Shown one piece after another: positions 52,352 to 62,401 of a stretch of 64,000 nt of DNA (positions are counted from its first letter, which is position 1; every line of letters starts with the position of its first letter). Source of the stretch: JAFDZO01 sp038225955 (lineage in GTDB: Bacteria; Bacteroidota; Ignavibacteria; Tepidaquicellales; Tepidaquicellaceae); the NCBI GenBank assembly GCA_038225955.1, contig JBBRQV010000001.1, positions 1 through 64,000 of the forward strand. The letters are read 5' to 3'. Below the pieces are notes generated by a model. That model was not told where the DNA came from. It searched no databases and saw nothing but the letters and a program-made list of their open reading frames with translations. The position numbers and the translations under genes are program-made.

Positions 52352-53713
52352 TCAAAATAATTTATCCAGCGCATCTTTAATTTTTTCCACACCTATAATC
52401 TCAAAATTCTTGTTAGACCTGTATTCTTTTAAATTACTTTTCGGAACTATGATTCTTTTAAAGCCAAGCTTTGCAGCTTCATTAATTCTTTTATCTAGAT
52501 AAGAAATTGTTCGCACTTCACCTGATAAACCAATTTCTCCCAGGATAACTGTCTCCGAATCCAACGGAATATCTTTATAGCTCGAGCAGATGCTCATTGC
52601 AACTGCTAAGTCAATTGCTGTCTCATCTATCTTTACTCCGCCCGCTATATTTAAAAATACATCCGCTTTATTCAGATGAAAACCAAGTTTTTTTTCAAGT
52701 ACAGCAAGCATAATGCTTAATCGCTTATAATCAAATCCCATCGAAGTCCTCTGCGGAATTCCGTAACTTGTTGCAGAAACTAATGCCTGCACTTCAATTA
52801 AAATCGGGCGGGTTCCCTCTATTGCAGATGATATACTGCAGCCGGAAGCGCCATAATTTCTTTGTGATAGAAAAACTTCACTGGGATTTTTCACTTCGTT
52901 CAATCCCATTTCCGTCATTTCAAATATACCGATTTCATTGGTGGAACCGAAACGATTTTTTATTCCGCGCAAAATTCTGTAAGCATGGGTGCGTTCACCT
53001 TCAAACTGAAGCACTACATCTACCATGTGTTCAAGGATTTTAGGTCCGGCAATCATGCCGTCTTTGGTAATGTGCCCGACTACAAATATAGGGATGTTTT
53101 TCGTTTTTGCAATATTAATCAGAAGGGCTGTTGATTCGCGAAGCTGCGAGACAGTGCCCGGAGCGCTTTCAATATCGTTACGATGGACGGTTTGAATCGA
53201 ATCAATCACAATCAGTTCGGGCTGTTCGCTTTCAATTACTGCCTGAATTATTTCAAGATTTGTTTCGGACAGAATATAAAAGTTTTCGAGATGGTAGTTT
53301 AATCTGTCGCTTCGCATTTTAATCTGAAGCGCTGACTCTTCACCGCTGACATATAAAAACTTTTTATCTTTTATCTTATCGGCAATCTGAAGCATAAGAG
53401 TTGACTTACCGATACCGGGATCTCCTCCTATAAGAATAACTGAGCCGCCGACTATTCCGCCGCCTAAAACTCTATCAAGCTCTTCAATGCCTGTTTGAAT
53501 TCTGTTTTCACCAAACGTTTCAATTTCTGTTATTAATTTTATATTTGCGCTCTGGCTTTTCAGTCCGACTTTGCGCGCAAGCTTTTCAGTATGTGTATCA
53601 ATTATTTCTTCGACAAGCGTATTCCATAATCCGCACTCAGGGCATTTACCGCTCCAGCGAGGACTTGCATAGCCGCAGTTTTGACAGACGTATTTACTTT
53701 TTAATTTTGACAG
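52352..53713 (-). CDS. radA: DNA repair protein RadA/Sms, apparent CTG start
   Basis: The 453-residue frame starts at CTG 53713, which gives the N-terminus (M)SKLKSKYVCQNCG. This aligns with the family's usual M-x-K-x-K-x-x-Y-x-C-x-x-C. C10, C13, C24 and C27 form the zinc finger. Walker A is GGDPGIGKST, followed by LQIADKIKDKKFLYVSGEES and the KNRFGSTNEIG motif unique to RadA. A Lon-like C-terminal domain ends the protein. No ATG, GTG or TTG precedes the zinc finger in frame: TAG lies upstream, and an ATG deep in the Walker region would remove the zinc finger. The kinase gene ends 17 bases upstream, so both may be transcribed together. Confidence 0.9.
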   Translation of the reverse strand: MSKLKSKYVCQNCGYASPRWSGKCPECGLWNTLVEEIIDTHTEKLARKVGLKSQSANIKLITEIETFGENRIQTGIEELDRVLGGGIVGGSVILIGGDPGIGKSTLMLQIADKIKDKKFLYVSGEESALQIKMRSDRLNYHLENFYILSETNLEIIQAVIESEQPELIVIDSIQTVHRNDIESAPGTVSQLRESTALLINIAKTKNIPIFVVGHITKDGMIAGPKILEHMVDVVLQFEGERTHAYRILRGIKNRFGSTNEIGIFEMTEMGLNEVKNPSEVFLSQRNYGASGCSISSAIEGTRPILIEVQALVSATSYGIPQRTSMGFDYKRLSIMLAVLEKKLGFHLNKADVFLNIAGGVKIDETAIDLAVAMSICSSYKDIPLDSETVILGEIGLSGEVRTISYLDKRINEAAKLGFKRIIVPKSNLKEYRSNKNFEIIGVEKIKDALDKLF

Positions 53714-53730
53714 GGGATGAAATGTTATTA

Positions 53731-56700
53731 TTAACTATTAATTGTGAGTAATTCTTCTTTAGTGCTTTCAAAAGTTCTTTCAAGCTCTTTTATTAAATAC
53801 ATTAAACCCGGAGTATCCGTTTCTTTTATTTTCATTTCAATTTGTCTGCAAAGGTCTGCAATATCTCGTGCACCTAAATTTAAACTTGAACCTTTAAGAC
53901 TATGAGTATCAAGATTTACTTTATTAAAATTACTTTTCGCGCAGTTATCTTTTATGCTTAGAATTAAATCTTCCGATTGGTCAATATAAAGTTTCACCAT
54001 CTCATCTAAAAACGCCTGGTCACCGATTTCCTTTAATCCATTTACAACATCCATATCAAGGAAAGTCTTGCTGAATCTCATCTTACGCATTTCTCTCTCG
54101 GCACGGATTTCTTTTCCCCATTTGATAAGCGCCTTCTGCACTTCTTCAATAAGAATCGGTTTTCCAATATAGTCGTTCATTCCTGCTTCCAGACAAATTT
54201 CCCTATCACCCTGCATAACATTTGCAGTCATTGCAATTATTTTCGGGCGTAGTTCAAGCTTTCTGTTTTTCAAAATATGCCTGGTTGCCTCAAGTCCGTC
54301 CATCTCCGGCATTTGAATATCCATAAATACGATTTCATAATGCTGCCGGTTCAACGCTTCAAGTACTTCAAGACCGTTACTTGCTACATCGGAAGAGTAC
54401 CCCATTTGCTGAAGTAATCTTACAGCGAGTTTCTGATTTATTAAATTATCCTCCGCCACTAAAATTTTCAATGGAAGCTTTTCAGCAAGTTTTTTATCGA
54501 GCTTATTTTCAGTATGCTCCCTGCCAAATGATATTGCCGAGTTAGTTAAAACTTTTACAAGAACATTAAATAGCTCATTTTTTTTAATTGGTTTGGAAAT
54601 ATACTCTGCAAAAATATTGTCTGCCGGCTCTTTATACTCGCGTAAGTTTCCTACCGAAGTCAGCATAATCATAGGGAGACTTTCACGGGATTTTATTTCT
54701 TTTATTTTTTTTCCAAGCTCAAGTCCATCCATATCGGGCATAAGCATATCAAGAATTGCAAGATCAAATATCTTGTCTGTCTTTAGCACTTCAAGGACTT
54801 CTGTTCCCGTTTCATATGCTTCAGATACCATTCCCCATGATTTCGCCTGCTGGCTAAGAATATTTCTATTGGTTTTATTATCATCAACAATTAATATTCT
54901 TTTGTTTTTTATTTCGGGAATGTGTCCGCTTTGGTACAGCTTTGTTATCTGCTGCTTAGAGGCTTTCACATCAATTTCAAAATGAAAAGTTGAGCCTTTG
55001 CCAAACTCACTCTCTACCCATATTCTTCCGTTCATCAATTCAACAAGTTTCGTACTGATTGCTAAACCTAATCCTGTTCCGCCGTATCTTCGTGTAGTAG
55101 ATGAATCTGCCTGTGAAAACGCTTCAAAAATTTTCTTTTTCTTCTCATCATGAATTCCTATACCGGTATCTTTTACAGAGAACGCAAGTGTTAAATTATC
55201 GCCTTCTCGTTTTTTCATATCAACTGAAGTAAAAACTTCGCCGAAATCCGTAAACTTAATTGCATTTGAAACTAAGTTACCGAGTATCTGTCTGAGCCTT
55301 GTAATATCGCCAACGATGATGTGCGGAATTTGTGAATCAATCTGATAAAGCAGGTCAAGTCTCTTTGCTAATGCGCGCGGTCCCATTAAATCGTAAACAT
55401 CTTCAACGCATGCGCTAAGTTCAAACGGCTGCTCTTCAAGTGTTAACCGCTCTGATTCTATTTTTGAGAAATCAAGAATATCATTTATGATTGTAAGGAG
55501 ATGGTCGCCGCTAAGTCTTATTGTATCGGCAAATTCTCTTTGCTCTTCAGTCAGTTCGGTTTCCATAAGTAAGCCTGACATACCAATAACTGCATTCATC
55601 GGAGTACGTATTTCGTGACTCATCGTTGCTAAAAATTCCGCCTTTGTCTTCAAAGCATTTTCGGCTTCTTTTCTTGCGTTGATAATCTCTTCTTCGTTCT
55701 TCTTTCGCTCTGAAATATCCGTCAATGTGCCAAGAAATCTTACGGCAACACCTTTTTCATTTCTGAAACATTTGCCTTTGGATTCTACCCAAATCCACTC
55801 ACTGTTTTTATGTTTTATCCTATGTAAATTTACAAATACATCCGTCTTTCCCTCGATATGGTCTTGCAAATCTTTATAGAGTTTTTCCCTTTCATCAGGG
55901 TGAACAGAATCAAACCAAAATTTTCGAAATTCTTGAATTTCACTCTTATCGTATCCTGTTATTTCCAGAAATGCTTTCGATAAAAAAATATCATCTATCG
56001 TTAAATCCCAGTCCCATATACCATCCTTAATTGCTGTTATGGCTAAATTATATCTCTCCTGATTTTTCTTAAACTCCTCTTCTTTTTTTCTTATTTCGGT
56101 AACATCAATACACAATTGATTTATACACTGCAACTCTCCATTATTGTTATATTCAGCATAGAGAAAAGTATCGAGCCAGACAATCTGATTTACTTTATTT
56201 ATTATTCTATAATCTACACGCAAGTTAGTTTTAAAATTATCAATCTTCCATTTTTTATATTCTTCAATTACCTTCTCTGCATCATCAGGATGAATAATAT
56301 GGCGAAGTTCATCTGGAGTGAGGCTATCAAAATCTTCCATTTCATAACCTGTCTGTCTTACAAATTCCCTGTTTACAAATTCGTATTTATTAGTTTCTAT
56401 ATTGAATCGCGTTACCGCTATTGGCTGGTTATCAGCGAGATTGCGATACTTATCTTCGCTCTTTTTTAATGCTTCGGCAAATACTTTATGCTCTGTAATA
56501 TCTTCGTATGTGATTACAATACCATTGTTGATTTTTCCTGCTCTCATTCTGAACCATTTGGATATTCCATCATGATCATAAAAATGCTCGAGATCCAGAG
56601 GCACACCTGTCTCAGCTACTTTAACAAATTTATCAAACAACCCATCGGTTTTGCATCCGGGATACTCCTCTGCTAGGCGTTTGCCAATCAAATATTCTTT

Positions 56701-56880
56701 GGTTCTCCCTGACATTTGCTCTGTAGCAGAGTTTACTATCACCTTTTCAAAATCAATTATCTCACCCTTTTTATCGAGAACGGATTTATACACACCAATG
56801 GCGATGGAAAGGCTCTCTAAAACTGCAGGTAATACAGAATTAGCATCTATTGTTTCGATATTATTGGAATTTTTGGACAT
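53731..56880 (-). CDS. hybrid sensor histidine kinase with three PAS, two REC and one HPt domain (BarA-like)
   Basis: This is a 1049-residue soluble multi-domain kinase. PAS domains lie at about 15-130, 140-265 and 272-392. The HisKA domain has His422 in MSHEIRTPMNA, and the HATPase domain spans 525-640 with DTGIGI and GTGLGLAI. Receiver 1 has Asp711, receiver 2 has Asp854 (FMDIQMPEMDG), and the HPt domain has His993 in HSLKGSS. A four-step phosphorelay is complete in one protein. No membrane segment is visible, so the input is cytoplasmic. The receiving regulator is not adjacent: the NarL regulators at 22-24 kb are candidates only by function. Confidence 0.95.
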   Translation of the reverse strand: MSKNSNNIETIDANSVLPAVLESLSIAIGVYKSVLDKKGEIIDFEKVIVNSATEQMSGRTKEYLIGKRLAEEYPGCKTDGLFDKFVKVAETGVPLDLEHFYDHDGISKWFRMRAGKINNGIVITYEDITEHKVFAEALKKSEDKYRNLADNQPIAVTRFNIETNKYEFVNREFVRQTGYEMEDFDSLTPDELRHIIHPDDAEKVIEEYKKWKIDNFKTNLRVDYRIINKVNQIVWLDTFLYAEYNNNGELQCINQLCIDVTEIRKKEEEFKKNQERYNLAITAIKDGIWDWDLTIDDIFLSKAFLEITGYDKSEIQEFRKFWFDSVHPDEREKLYKDLQDHIEGKTDVFVNLHRIKHKNSEWIWVESKGKCFRNEKGVAVRFLGTLTDISERKKNEEEIINARKEAENALKTKAEFLATMSHEIRTPMNAVIGMSGLLMETELTEEQREFADTIRLSGDHLLTIINDILDFSKIESERLTLEEQPFELSACVEDVYDLMGPRALAKRLDLLYQIDSQIPHIIVGDITRLRQILGNLVSNAIKFTDFGEVFTSVDMKKREGDNLTLAFSVKDTGIGIHDEKKKKIFEAFSQADSSTTRRYGGTGLGLAISTKLVELMNGRIWVESEFGKGSTFHFEIDVKASKQQITKLYQSGHIPEIKNKRILIVDDNKTNRNILSQQAKSWGMVSEAYETGTEVLEVLKTDKIFDLAILDMLMPDMDGLELGKKIKEIKSRESLPMIMLTSVGNLREYKEPADNIFAEYISKPIKKNELFNVLVKVLTNSAISFGREHTENKLDKKLAEKLPLKILVAEDNLINQKLAVRLLQQMGYSSDVASNGLEVLEALNRQHYEIVFMDIQMPEMDGLEATRHILKNRKLELRPKIIAMTANVMQGDREICLEAGMNDYIGKPILIEEVQKALIKWGKEIRAEREMRKMRFSKTFLDMDVVNGLKEIGDQAFLDEMVKLYIDQSEDLILSIKDNCAKSNFNKVNLDTHSLKGSSLNLGARDIADLCRQIEMKIKETDTPGLMYLIKELERTFESTKEELLTINS

Positions 56881-56972
56881 ATATAGTTTTTGTAATACAG
56901 GAAAAGGCAGACTAATCCACCGATATATCCAGGGGGAGATATAAACTCGTTATTCAATAAATTATGTAAATA

Positions 56973-59900
56973 TTATTTTATAAAACATTCATAATAAATT
57001 CTATTTAATTTTTCCATAGGAGAGTTCATTTCCAAACGCTCTTCCAAGTTGGAAAAATCAATTTCATCCAGATTCTGCTCCTGGCATTCGCAGGAATAAA
57101 CATACTTTTCCTTGCCTGTTACAGGGTCGATATTTCTCTGCAAGCACTGCGCGCAAACATCTTTCATCATACATTGCATAGGAGAATTAATACTTGCGAT
57201 TGCATCGTGCCCGTTAAGATACTCTTTTAGAAAAGTCCTTCGCGCATCACGTAGAGCCTTCATCATTTCAGGACTCCCGGCAGTGATAATCTTATTAATG
57301 TTTGTTAAATTCGTATTATTACTTACGTAGTTTTTTATTCCATCAATGATATTTCCTTTGAAGAAGGAATCACTCTCCCTGCCCGGATTTATATCACCTA
57401 CTTCAGAGCACCAGATAACTTTATCGCTCGAGCTCTCTATAATATCTCTATCAAAAACATCTTCATTATTTCTATAGCCGGCAAAGTAAAGAACATTATT
57501 GTTCTGCTCTTTTAATGCTTTTGCTATCGAGAGAAGAACTGCATTGCCTGAACCGCCGCCTGCTATTAATACGTTTTGATTTTCGGGAATGTTCGACGGA
57601 GTTCCTGTCGGTCCCATTAAAAACACTTTCGCGCCTTGTTTTAAATTTCCAATCATAGAAGTAGATACACCTTCCTCAATCACTACAAATTTTACTAAGC
57701 CTTTTTCTACATCAACACTTGTCGCTGCAAGAGCAACGCCTTCAAATGCTGTTGAAATACCATTCTTTTTTTCAGAGAGGACTTCGTAATTTTGTAATTT
57801 AAAGAACTGCCCGGCCTTGAATCTCTCCGCTCCGGATTTATTTTTAATCACAAGCTCAATCGTTCTGTCGTTTAGTCTTTTAACAGAGTGAACCGCAGAT
57901 AAAAATGCCGCGTTGGTAATTTCAAAAAATTCATTTGATAAACTATACTTTCCTTCTTCATTGGATAACAACTCTATTACATCTCTCGCGCCTTTTTTTG
58001 CCGATGCCATTGCCTTTACTACACTGCCGACGTACTTCGGATGATTATCTCCATAGAAGGAAATATATTTTCCGTTCTTATTATACGATGTAAAAAATGC
58101 ATCATCTTTTTTCGTTGCGGGCTCAAGTTCAAAATTCCCTGCTTCATTTTTGTTCAAACTAAACGATTTAAAATACTGCTTCCACTCATCAAGTTCGAAT
58201 GTATCGGGATATTCTTTTTCATAGATGGAATTTGGTGATGTCCCTGCCGCTACCTGTACAGTTCTTGCCGGGAGCTCAATAAACTCACCGCTGTTTTTAT
58301 GTTTTACTTTTCCGTTCTCGTCAGTTTCAACTGTCTGCTTTTCAAAAACTACTTTCTCAGCTCTGCCGTATTTATCTTTTATAATTTCTACAGGAGATAA
58401 ATTCTCTATGAAATAAACTCCCTGCTCTAATGCTTCTTTTATTTCTTCATGGTTGCCTCTGTACGCTGGGGAGTCCTGCATTCTTTTTCTGTAAACTAAT
58501 GAAACTCCGCCGAACTTCCTTATTAAATTTATGTAATTTGTTTTCCTGTCCTCAAGCTTTGCAAGCTCTTCTTCACTTCTTACTTCTCTTCCATGCTCGA
58601 TGAAGGTTTTTATTATATCTTTGTCCTCTTCCTTAAACTCACTCCAGAAATATTCTTCGCCTTTCAGCACTGAAATTTTTTCATATCTATCTAATACTCT
58701 TTTCACCTGCACAGTATAATACGCCGCTGTTTCAGCTGTAGTATCTATTGCTGTCAATCCCCCGCCGATAATTACTGCAGGCAGTTGAATCATTGTGCTT
58801 GTTAAGTTATCATCCTTGCTTGCTCCTGTAAGCTGAAGCGACATTAAGTAATCCGTAGATTTCCTCACACCTTTTGCAAGATTATTTTTCATGTTTACGA
58901 TTGTCGGAGTGCCTGCACCTGCAGCGAGTCCTATATGGTCAAAGCCCATTGCCCATGCATCATCAATTGTAAGCGAGCTTCCTAGTCTCACGCCGTCATA
59001 TAATCTGAAATTATTTCTGCGCGCAAGATTTACATAAATCATTGAAAGAAAATTTTTATCCCAACGGACAGTAATGCCATACTCAGTTACGCCGCCAAAA
59101 CCCTGCAGAATTCTTTTATCAAGTTCCTGCTGAATTTCAGTTGCAAAATCTTTTACTGCCTTCGGCTCAGTCCGTTCATTGGTCAACGGATTTATACCCG
59201 TGTACTCACCGAAAAGCGGCTCTATTTTTAATCCGTCAATTGCACTAATTCCGTAGCCCGCATTCAATAAATGATGCGAAAGCGTATAACCTGCCGGACC
59301 CATACCCACAACTAAAACATTTTTGCCGTTATAATCTAACGCATAGGGGCGTTTAATATTTATGGGATTCCAACGTGTAAGCAGCGTATATATTTCAAAA
59401 CCATAAGGAAGATTTACAACGTCTCTGAGGGTATTCGTCTCTGTTTGAGGAATATTAACGGGTTCCTGTTTTTGGTAAATACAGCCCTTCATGCAGTCAT
59501 TGCAAATTCTATGCCCCGTTCCCGGACACATAGGATTATCAATAGCAATTATAGCTAATGCAGAAAGCGGGAATCCACTTTTTCTCAATAAATGAAACTC
59601 AGAAATCTTTTCGTCTAAAGGACAGCCGGTAAGTTCTATTCCTAATGCATTGGATTTCAACACTCCAAATCTGTCCTTTAATCCTTTTGAGCATGAATCT
59701 TTATCTCTATCGTGACAATACATACAGTAATCGACCTGATTTAAAATCTGCCGCTCAGTCATAGGGTGGTCGTGCAGTTCAAATCCATTCCTTTGAAGAA
59801 AATGTTCTTCAGCTCCTTCAAATTTTTCAGGGAAATCCGGTTCCGGAATTTCAACGTGAACGAGATGTTCAAAATCTAATTTCTCAGGCTCGAAGTATGA

Positions 59901-60623
59901 TACCCATTTTGCAGCGGATTTATCATAGCTTCGTTTGGCGAAAACCCATTCCATAACTTTTTCCATCAGGAATTTTATATTACCGTATTCGAATGTGGCT
60001 TCAGCGGCATCTATTCCGCTTTGGTTTTTTATCTCTGATATAAGCGTAGCTGCTAATGTTTTTGACTCTTCAGGAATCTGGAAATTTTCCGGAGCGAATT
60101 TATCGCCTTCGTAAAACCATCTGTAATTTTTTTCTAGCTCGGCCAATTCGTTTACAAACCGCGCCGTGTATTTTTCTTCGTCAACATTAAAATCTAATTT
60201 ACCTGCAAAGAGTAATTTTATTTTTGAAATGAAAGCATCAAGCTCGAGCCAGTTTATTTTAGCAAGGTCTTCGGATTTGAATCTTCTGAATACCTTTCTT
60301 TGCACAAACTCTTTTTTGAACAGAAATATATCTTCGTTATACTTCGCCTCTTCAACGTGTTTTAACAAATGCCCTTCGACAAGAAAAAGCTCGCCGAGAA
60401 AATCGGATAAATAAACGCTGGAATCCATTATCACTTCCGATGCCTGAATGTAAGTATAGCCTTCGCCTTGCGAATCGCGGTATTTTTTGAATTCTTCAAA
60501 TTTCTCGGGACTCGCAGCTTCAAAAAATTTATAAAAATCCTCGCAAAGATTTTTAAGTTTTTCGCTGACAAACAAATCTGCAAAAGAATAGCCGAATTTG
60601 GGGTTTAAGATGTTTTCGTTCAT
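56973..60623 (-). CDS. 1216-residue fused flavoprotein oxidoreductase (GltD-like plus PyrK/NfnA-like)
   Basis: Residues 1-270 are helical and unrecognised. An N-terminal cysteine cluster (CMYCHDRDKDSC, then CNDCMKGC near 395) resembles the GltD/NfnB iron-sulfur region. A GltD-like FAD/NAD(P) domain follows: VLVVGMGPAGYTLSH and AVIIGGGLTAIDTTAETA. The last 330 residues are a ferredoxin-NADP-reductase/PyrK-like module with FKAGQFFKLQNYE, VLIAGGGSGNAVLLSIA, and a terminal 2Fe-2S-like cysteine set (CMMKDVCAQC, YSCECQEQ). Together they look like NfnA and NfnB joined, suggesting electron transfer between NAD(P)H and ferredoxin or another donor. Whether it bifurcates electrons cannot be told. Confidence 0.82.
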   Translation of the reverse strand: MNENILNPKFGYSFADLFVSEKLKNLCEDFYKFFEAASPEKFEEFKKYRDSQGEGYTYIQASEVIMDSSVYLSDFLGELFLVEGHLLKHVEEAKYNEDIFLFKKEFVQRKVFRRFKSEDLAKINWLELDAFISKIKLLFAGKLDFNVDEEKYTARFVNELAELEKNYRWFYEGDKFAPENFQIPEESKTLAATLISEIKNQSGIDAAEATFEYGNIKFLMEKVMEWVFAKRSYDKSAAKWVSYFEPEKLDFEHLVHVEIPEPDFPEKFEGAEEHFLQRNGFELHDHPMTERQILNQVDYCMYCHDRDKDSCSKGLKDRFGVLKSNALGIELTGCPLDEKISEFHLLRKSGFPLSALAIIAIDNPMCPGTGHRICNDCMKGCIYQKQEPVNIPQTETNTLRDVVNLPYGFEIYTLLTRWNPINIKRPYALDYNGKNVLVVGMGPAGYTLSHHLLNAGYGISAIDGLKIEPLFGEYTGINPLTNERTEPKAVKDFATEIQQELDKRILQGFGGVTEYGITVRWDKNFLSMIYVNLARRNNFRLYDGVRLGSSLTIDDAWAMGFDHIGLAAGAGTPTIVNMKNNLAKGVRKSTDYLMSLQLTGASKDDNLTSTMIQLPAVIIGGGLTAIDTTAETAAYYTVQVKRVLDRYEKISVLKGEEYFWSEFKEEDKDIIKTFIEHGREVRSEEELAKLEDRKTNYINLIRKFGGVSLVYRKRMQDSPAYRGNHEEIKEALEQGVYFIENLSPVEIIKDKYGRAEKVVFEKQTVETDENGKVKHKNSGEFIELPARTVQVAAGTSPNSIYEKEYPDTFELDEWKQYFKSFSLNKNEAGNFELEPATKKDDAFFTSYNKNGKYISFYGDNHPKYVGSVVKAMASAKKGARDVIELLSNEEGKYSLSNEFFEITNAAFLSAVHSVKRLNDRTIELVIKNKSGAERFKAGQFFKLQNYEVLSEKKNGISTAFEGVALAATSVDVEKGLVKFVVIEEGVSTSMIGNLKQGAKVFLMGPTGTPSNIPENQNVLIAGGGSGNAVLLSIAKALKEQNNNVLYFAGYRNNEDVFDRDIIESSSDKVIWCSEVGDINPGRESDSFFKGNIIDGIKNYVSNNTNLTNINKIITAGSPEMMKALRDARRTFLKEYLNGHDAIASINSPMQCMMKDVCAQCLQRNIDPVTGKEKYVYSCECQEQNLDEIDFSNLEERLEMNSPMEKLNRIYYECFIK

Positions 60624-60802
60624 TTCCTCATTTTACAATAAAAACAATTAACCGTAAATATAATTTTAAATTTATTAAATAAGAATTTATTAATTTTTTG
60701 CACTTATTTTGCAGAGAGGAAACGCTGAAATAAAGTATTTATTTATAAAATAATTTTCGTTATACTCAATATTCAACTAAAAACAACAACATTTTAATTA
60801 TT

Positions 60803-62266
60803 ATGGAAAAGATTAAATATTCCGAGGTAAAGAATTTTATTGACGGAAAGTTCACTTCTAACGGGCAGGCAAGAATGGACATACTTTCACCTATTAATGG
60901 TGAAGTTATTTCAAAAGTTCTTCTATCAAAAAGAAATGATTTAGACGCAGCAGTAGAATCCGCCAAAAAGGCATTTCCTGCCTGGTCAGCCACACCTATA
61001 AAAGAAAGAGTACAGATTTTCTACAGATACAGAAGCCTCATGGAAAAACACATGGACGAGCTTGCTTACATTACACACTTAGAAAACGGAAAAACGCTCG
61101 GCGAGGCAAGAGCTGAAGTTGAAAAAAGCATCGAGCTTACAGAATTTGCATGCTCATTACCGCAGCTAATCGGCGGTGAAATTCTTGAAGTAAGTAAAGG
61201 TGTTGAGTGCAGAATTGACCACTCTCCATTAGGTGTTGTTGCTTCCATCGCTCCTTTTAATTTTCCACACATGGTGCCTCACTGGACGATTCCGAATGCA
61301 ATCGCTCTAGGAAATTGTATGATCTTAAAACCATCAGAGCAGGTGCCGATTACTTCAAGCTACATAGCTGATATGTTAAAAGAAGCAGGACTTCCTGACG
61401 GAGTGTTCAATGTTGTTAACGGTGATAAAGAAATCGTAGAAGCAATCTGCGACCATCCGGGAATTGCAGCGGTATCATTTGTAGGTTCAACTCACGTTGC
61501 AAAAATTGTTTATACACGTTCAACAGGAACATTAAAAAGATGCGTATCATTAGGCGGAGCAAAAAATCACTTAATAGTAATGCCTGATGCAAATGTAGAT
61601 ATGACGGCATCAAACGTAGCTGCTTCAATGGCTGGCTGCGCAGGACAAAGATGTATGGCTGCCTCTGCAATGCTTGGCGTCGGACCGATTGACCACATTG
61701 TAACAAGATTAGTTGAAGAAGCAAAGAAAATAATTCCGGGGCAAAATCTTGGCTCGGTAATTTCAAAAGAAGCAAAAGAAAGAATCGAAAGATATATTAC
61801 CGAAGCAGAAAAGGCCGGGGCAAAAGTTTTAGTTGACGGAAGAAATGCAGTCGTGCCGAATAACGAAGGCGGCTTCTATGTCGGACCTACGGTTATCGAT
61901 TTTGTAAAACCTGAAATGGCAATTGCTAAAGAAGAAGTATTCGGACCTGTGATTGCAATTATCAGAACAGATACATTAGAAGAAGCAGTGAAAATCGAAA
62001 ACAGCTCTAACTACGGAAACGCAGCATCTATCTTTACACAAAGCGGAAGTTTTGCAAGGTACGTGATGGAGCATGCATCGGCAGGAATGATTGGCGTGAA
62101 CATCGGAGTTCCGGTACCACGCGAACCGTTCTCCTTCGGCGGTTGGAACGAATCTAAATTCGGAACAAGCGATATTACAGGAAAGAGTTCAATTGAATTC
62201 TGGACACAATTAAAAAAGACAAGCATTAAATGGAATGCTGAAGCGAAAACTAACTGGATGAGCTAA
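60803..62266 (+). CDS. mmsA: CoA-acylating methylmalonate-semialdehyde dehydrogenase
   Basis: This 487-residue ALDH-fold enzyme has catalytic Cys284 in AGQRCMAAS. The signature CVSLGGAKNHLIVMPDA has no catalytic-base Glu at the usual place, which is the hallmark of the CoA-dependent MmsA/IolA subfamily. PFNFPHMVPHW and EEVFGPVI are also present. It converts malonate or methylmalonate semialdehyde plus CoA and NAD to acetyl-CoA or propionyl-CoA. It sits just upstream of the class III aminotransferase, so it probably takes part in beta-alanine, valine or inositol-derived semialdehyde breakdown. Confidence 0.95.
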   Translation: MEKIKYSEVKNFIDGKFTSNGQARMDILSPINGEVISKVLLSKRNDLDAAVESAKKAFPAWSATPIKERVQIFYRYRSLMEKHMDELAYITHLENGKTLGEARAEVEKSIELTEFACSLPQLIGGEILEVSKGVECRIDHSPLGVVASIAPFNFPHMVPHWTIPNAIALGNCMILKPSEQVPITSSYIADMLKEAGLPDGVFNVVNGDKEIVEAICDHPGIAAVSFVGSTHVAKIVYTRSTGTLKRCVSLGGAKNHLIVMPDANVDMTASNVAASMAGCAGQRCMAASAMLGVGPIDHIVTRLVEEAKKIIPGQNLGSVISKEAKERIERYITEAEKAGAKVLVDGRNAVVPNNEGGFYVGPTVIDFVKPEMAIAKEEVFGPVIAIIRTDTLEEAVKIENSSNYGNAASIFTQSGSFARYVMEHASAGMIGVNIGVPVPREPFSFGGWNESKFGTSDITGKSSIEFWTQLKKTSIKWNAEAKTNWMS

Positions 62267-62323
62267 TTCGTTTTTCGTTGCTCGTTGTTAGTTATCCGTT
62301 GTTAGAAAGAATTTATGATTGGA

Positions 62324-62373
62324 TTCCCGCCTTCGCGGGAAGGACAACTAGAGACAGGATTTAAAAACCTGTC
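62324..62373. repeat. two intergenic palindromes (repeat-derived)
   Basis: TTCCCGC-CTTC-GCGGGAA (62324-62341) and GACAGG-...-CCTGTC (62353-62373) are the type of short palindromes often scattered in AT-rich Bacteroidota genomes. They lie between mmsA and the aminotransferase. A frame beginning at 62315 translates through them, which argues that this longer frame is not the real protein. Confidence 0.65.
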
Positions 62374-62401
62374 AGGTCAGTTTAAAACTTTAAATTATAC
62401 A

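Noticed and set aside
52352..53395. radA beginning at the ATG in Walker A
   Set aside because: This would delete the zinc finger and half the P-loop. The upstream in-frame sequence matches the RadA N-terminus.
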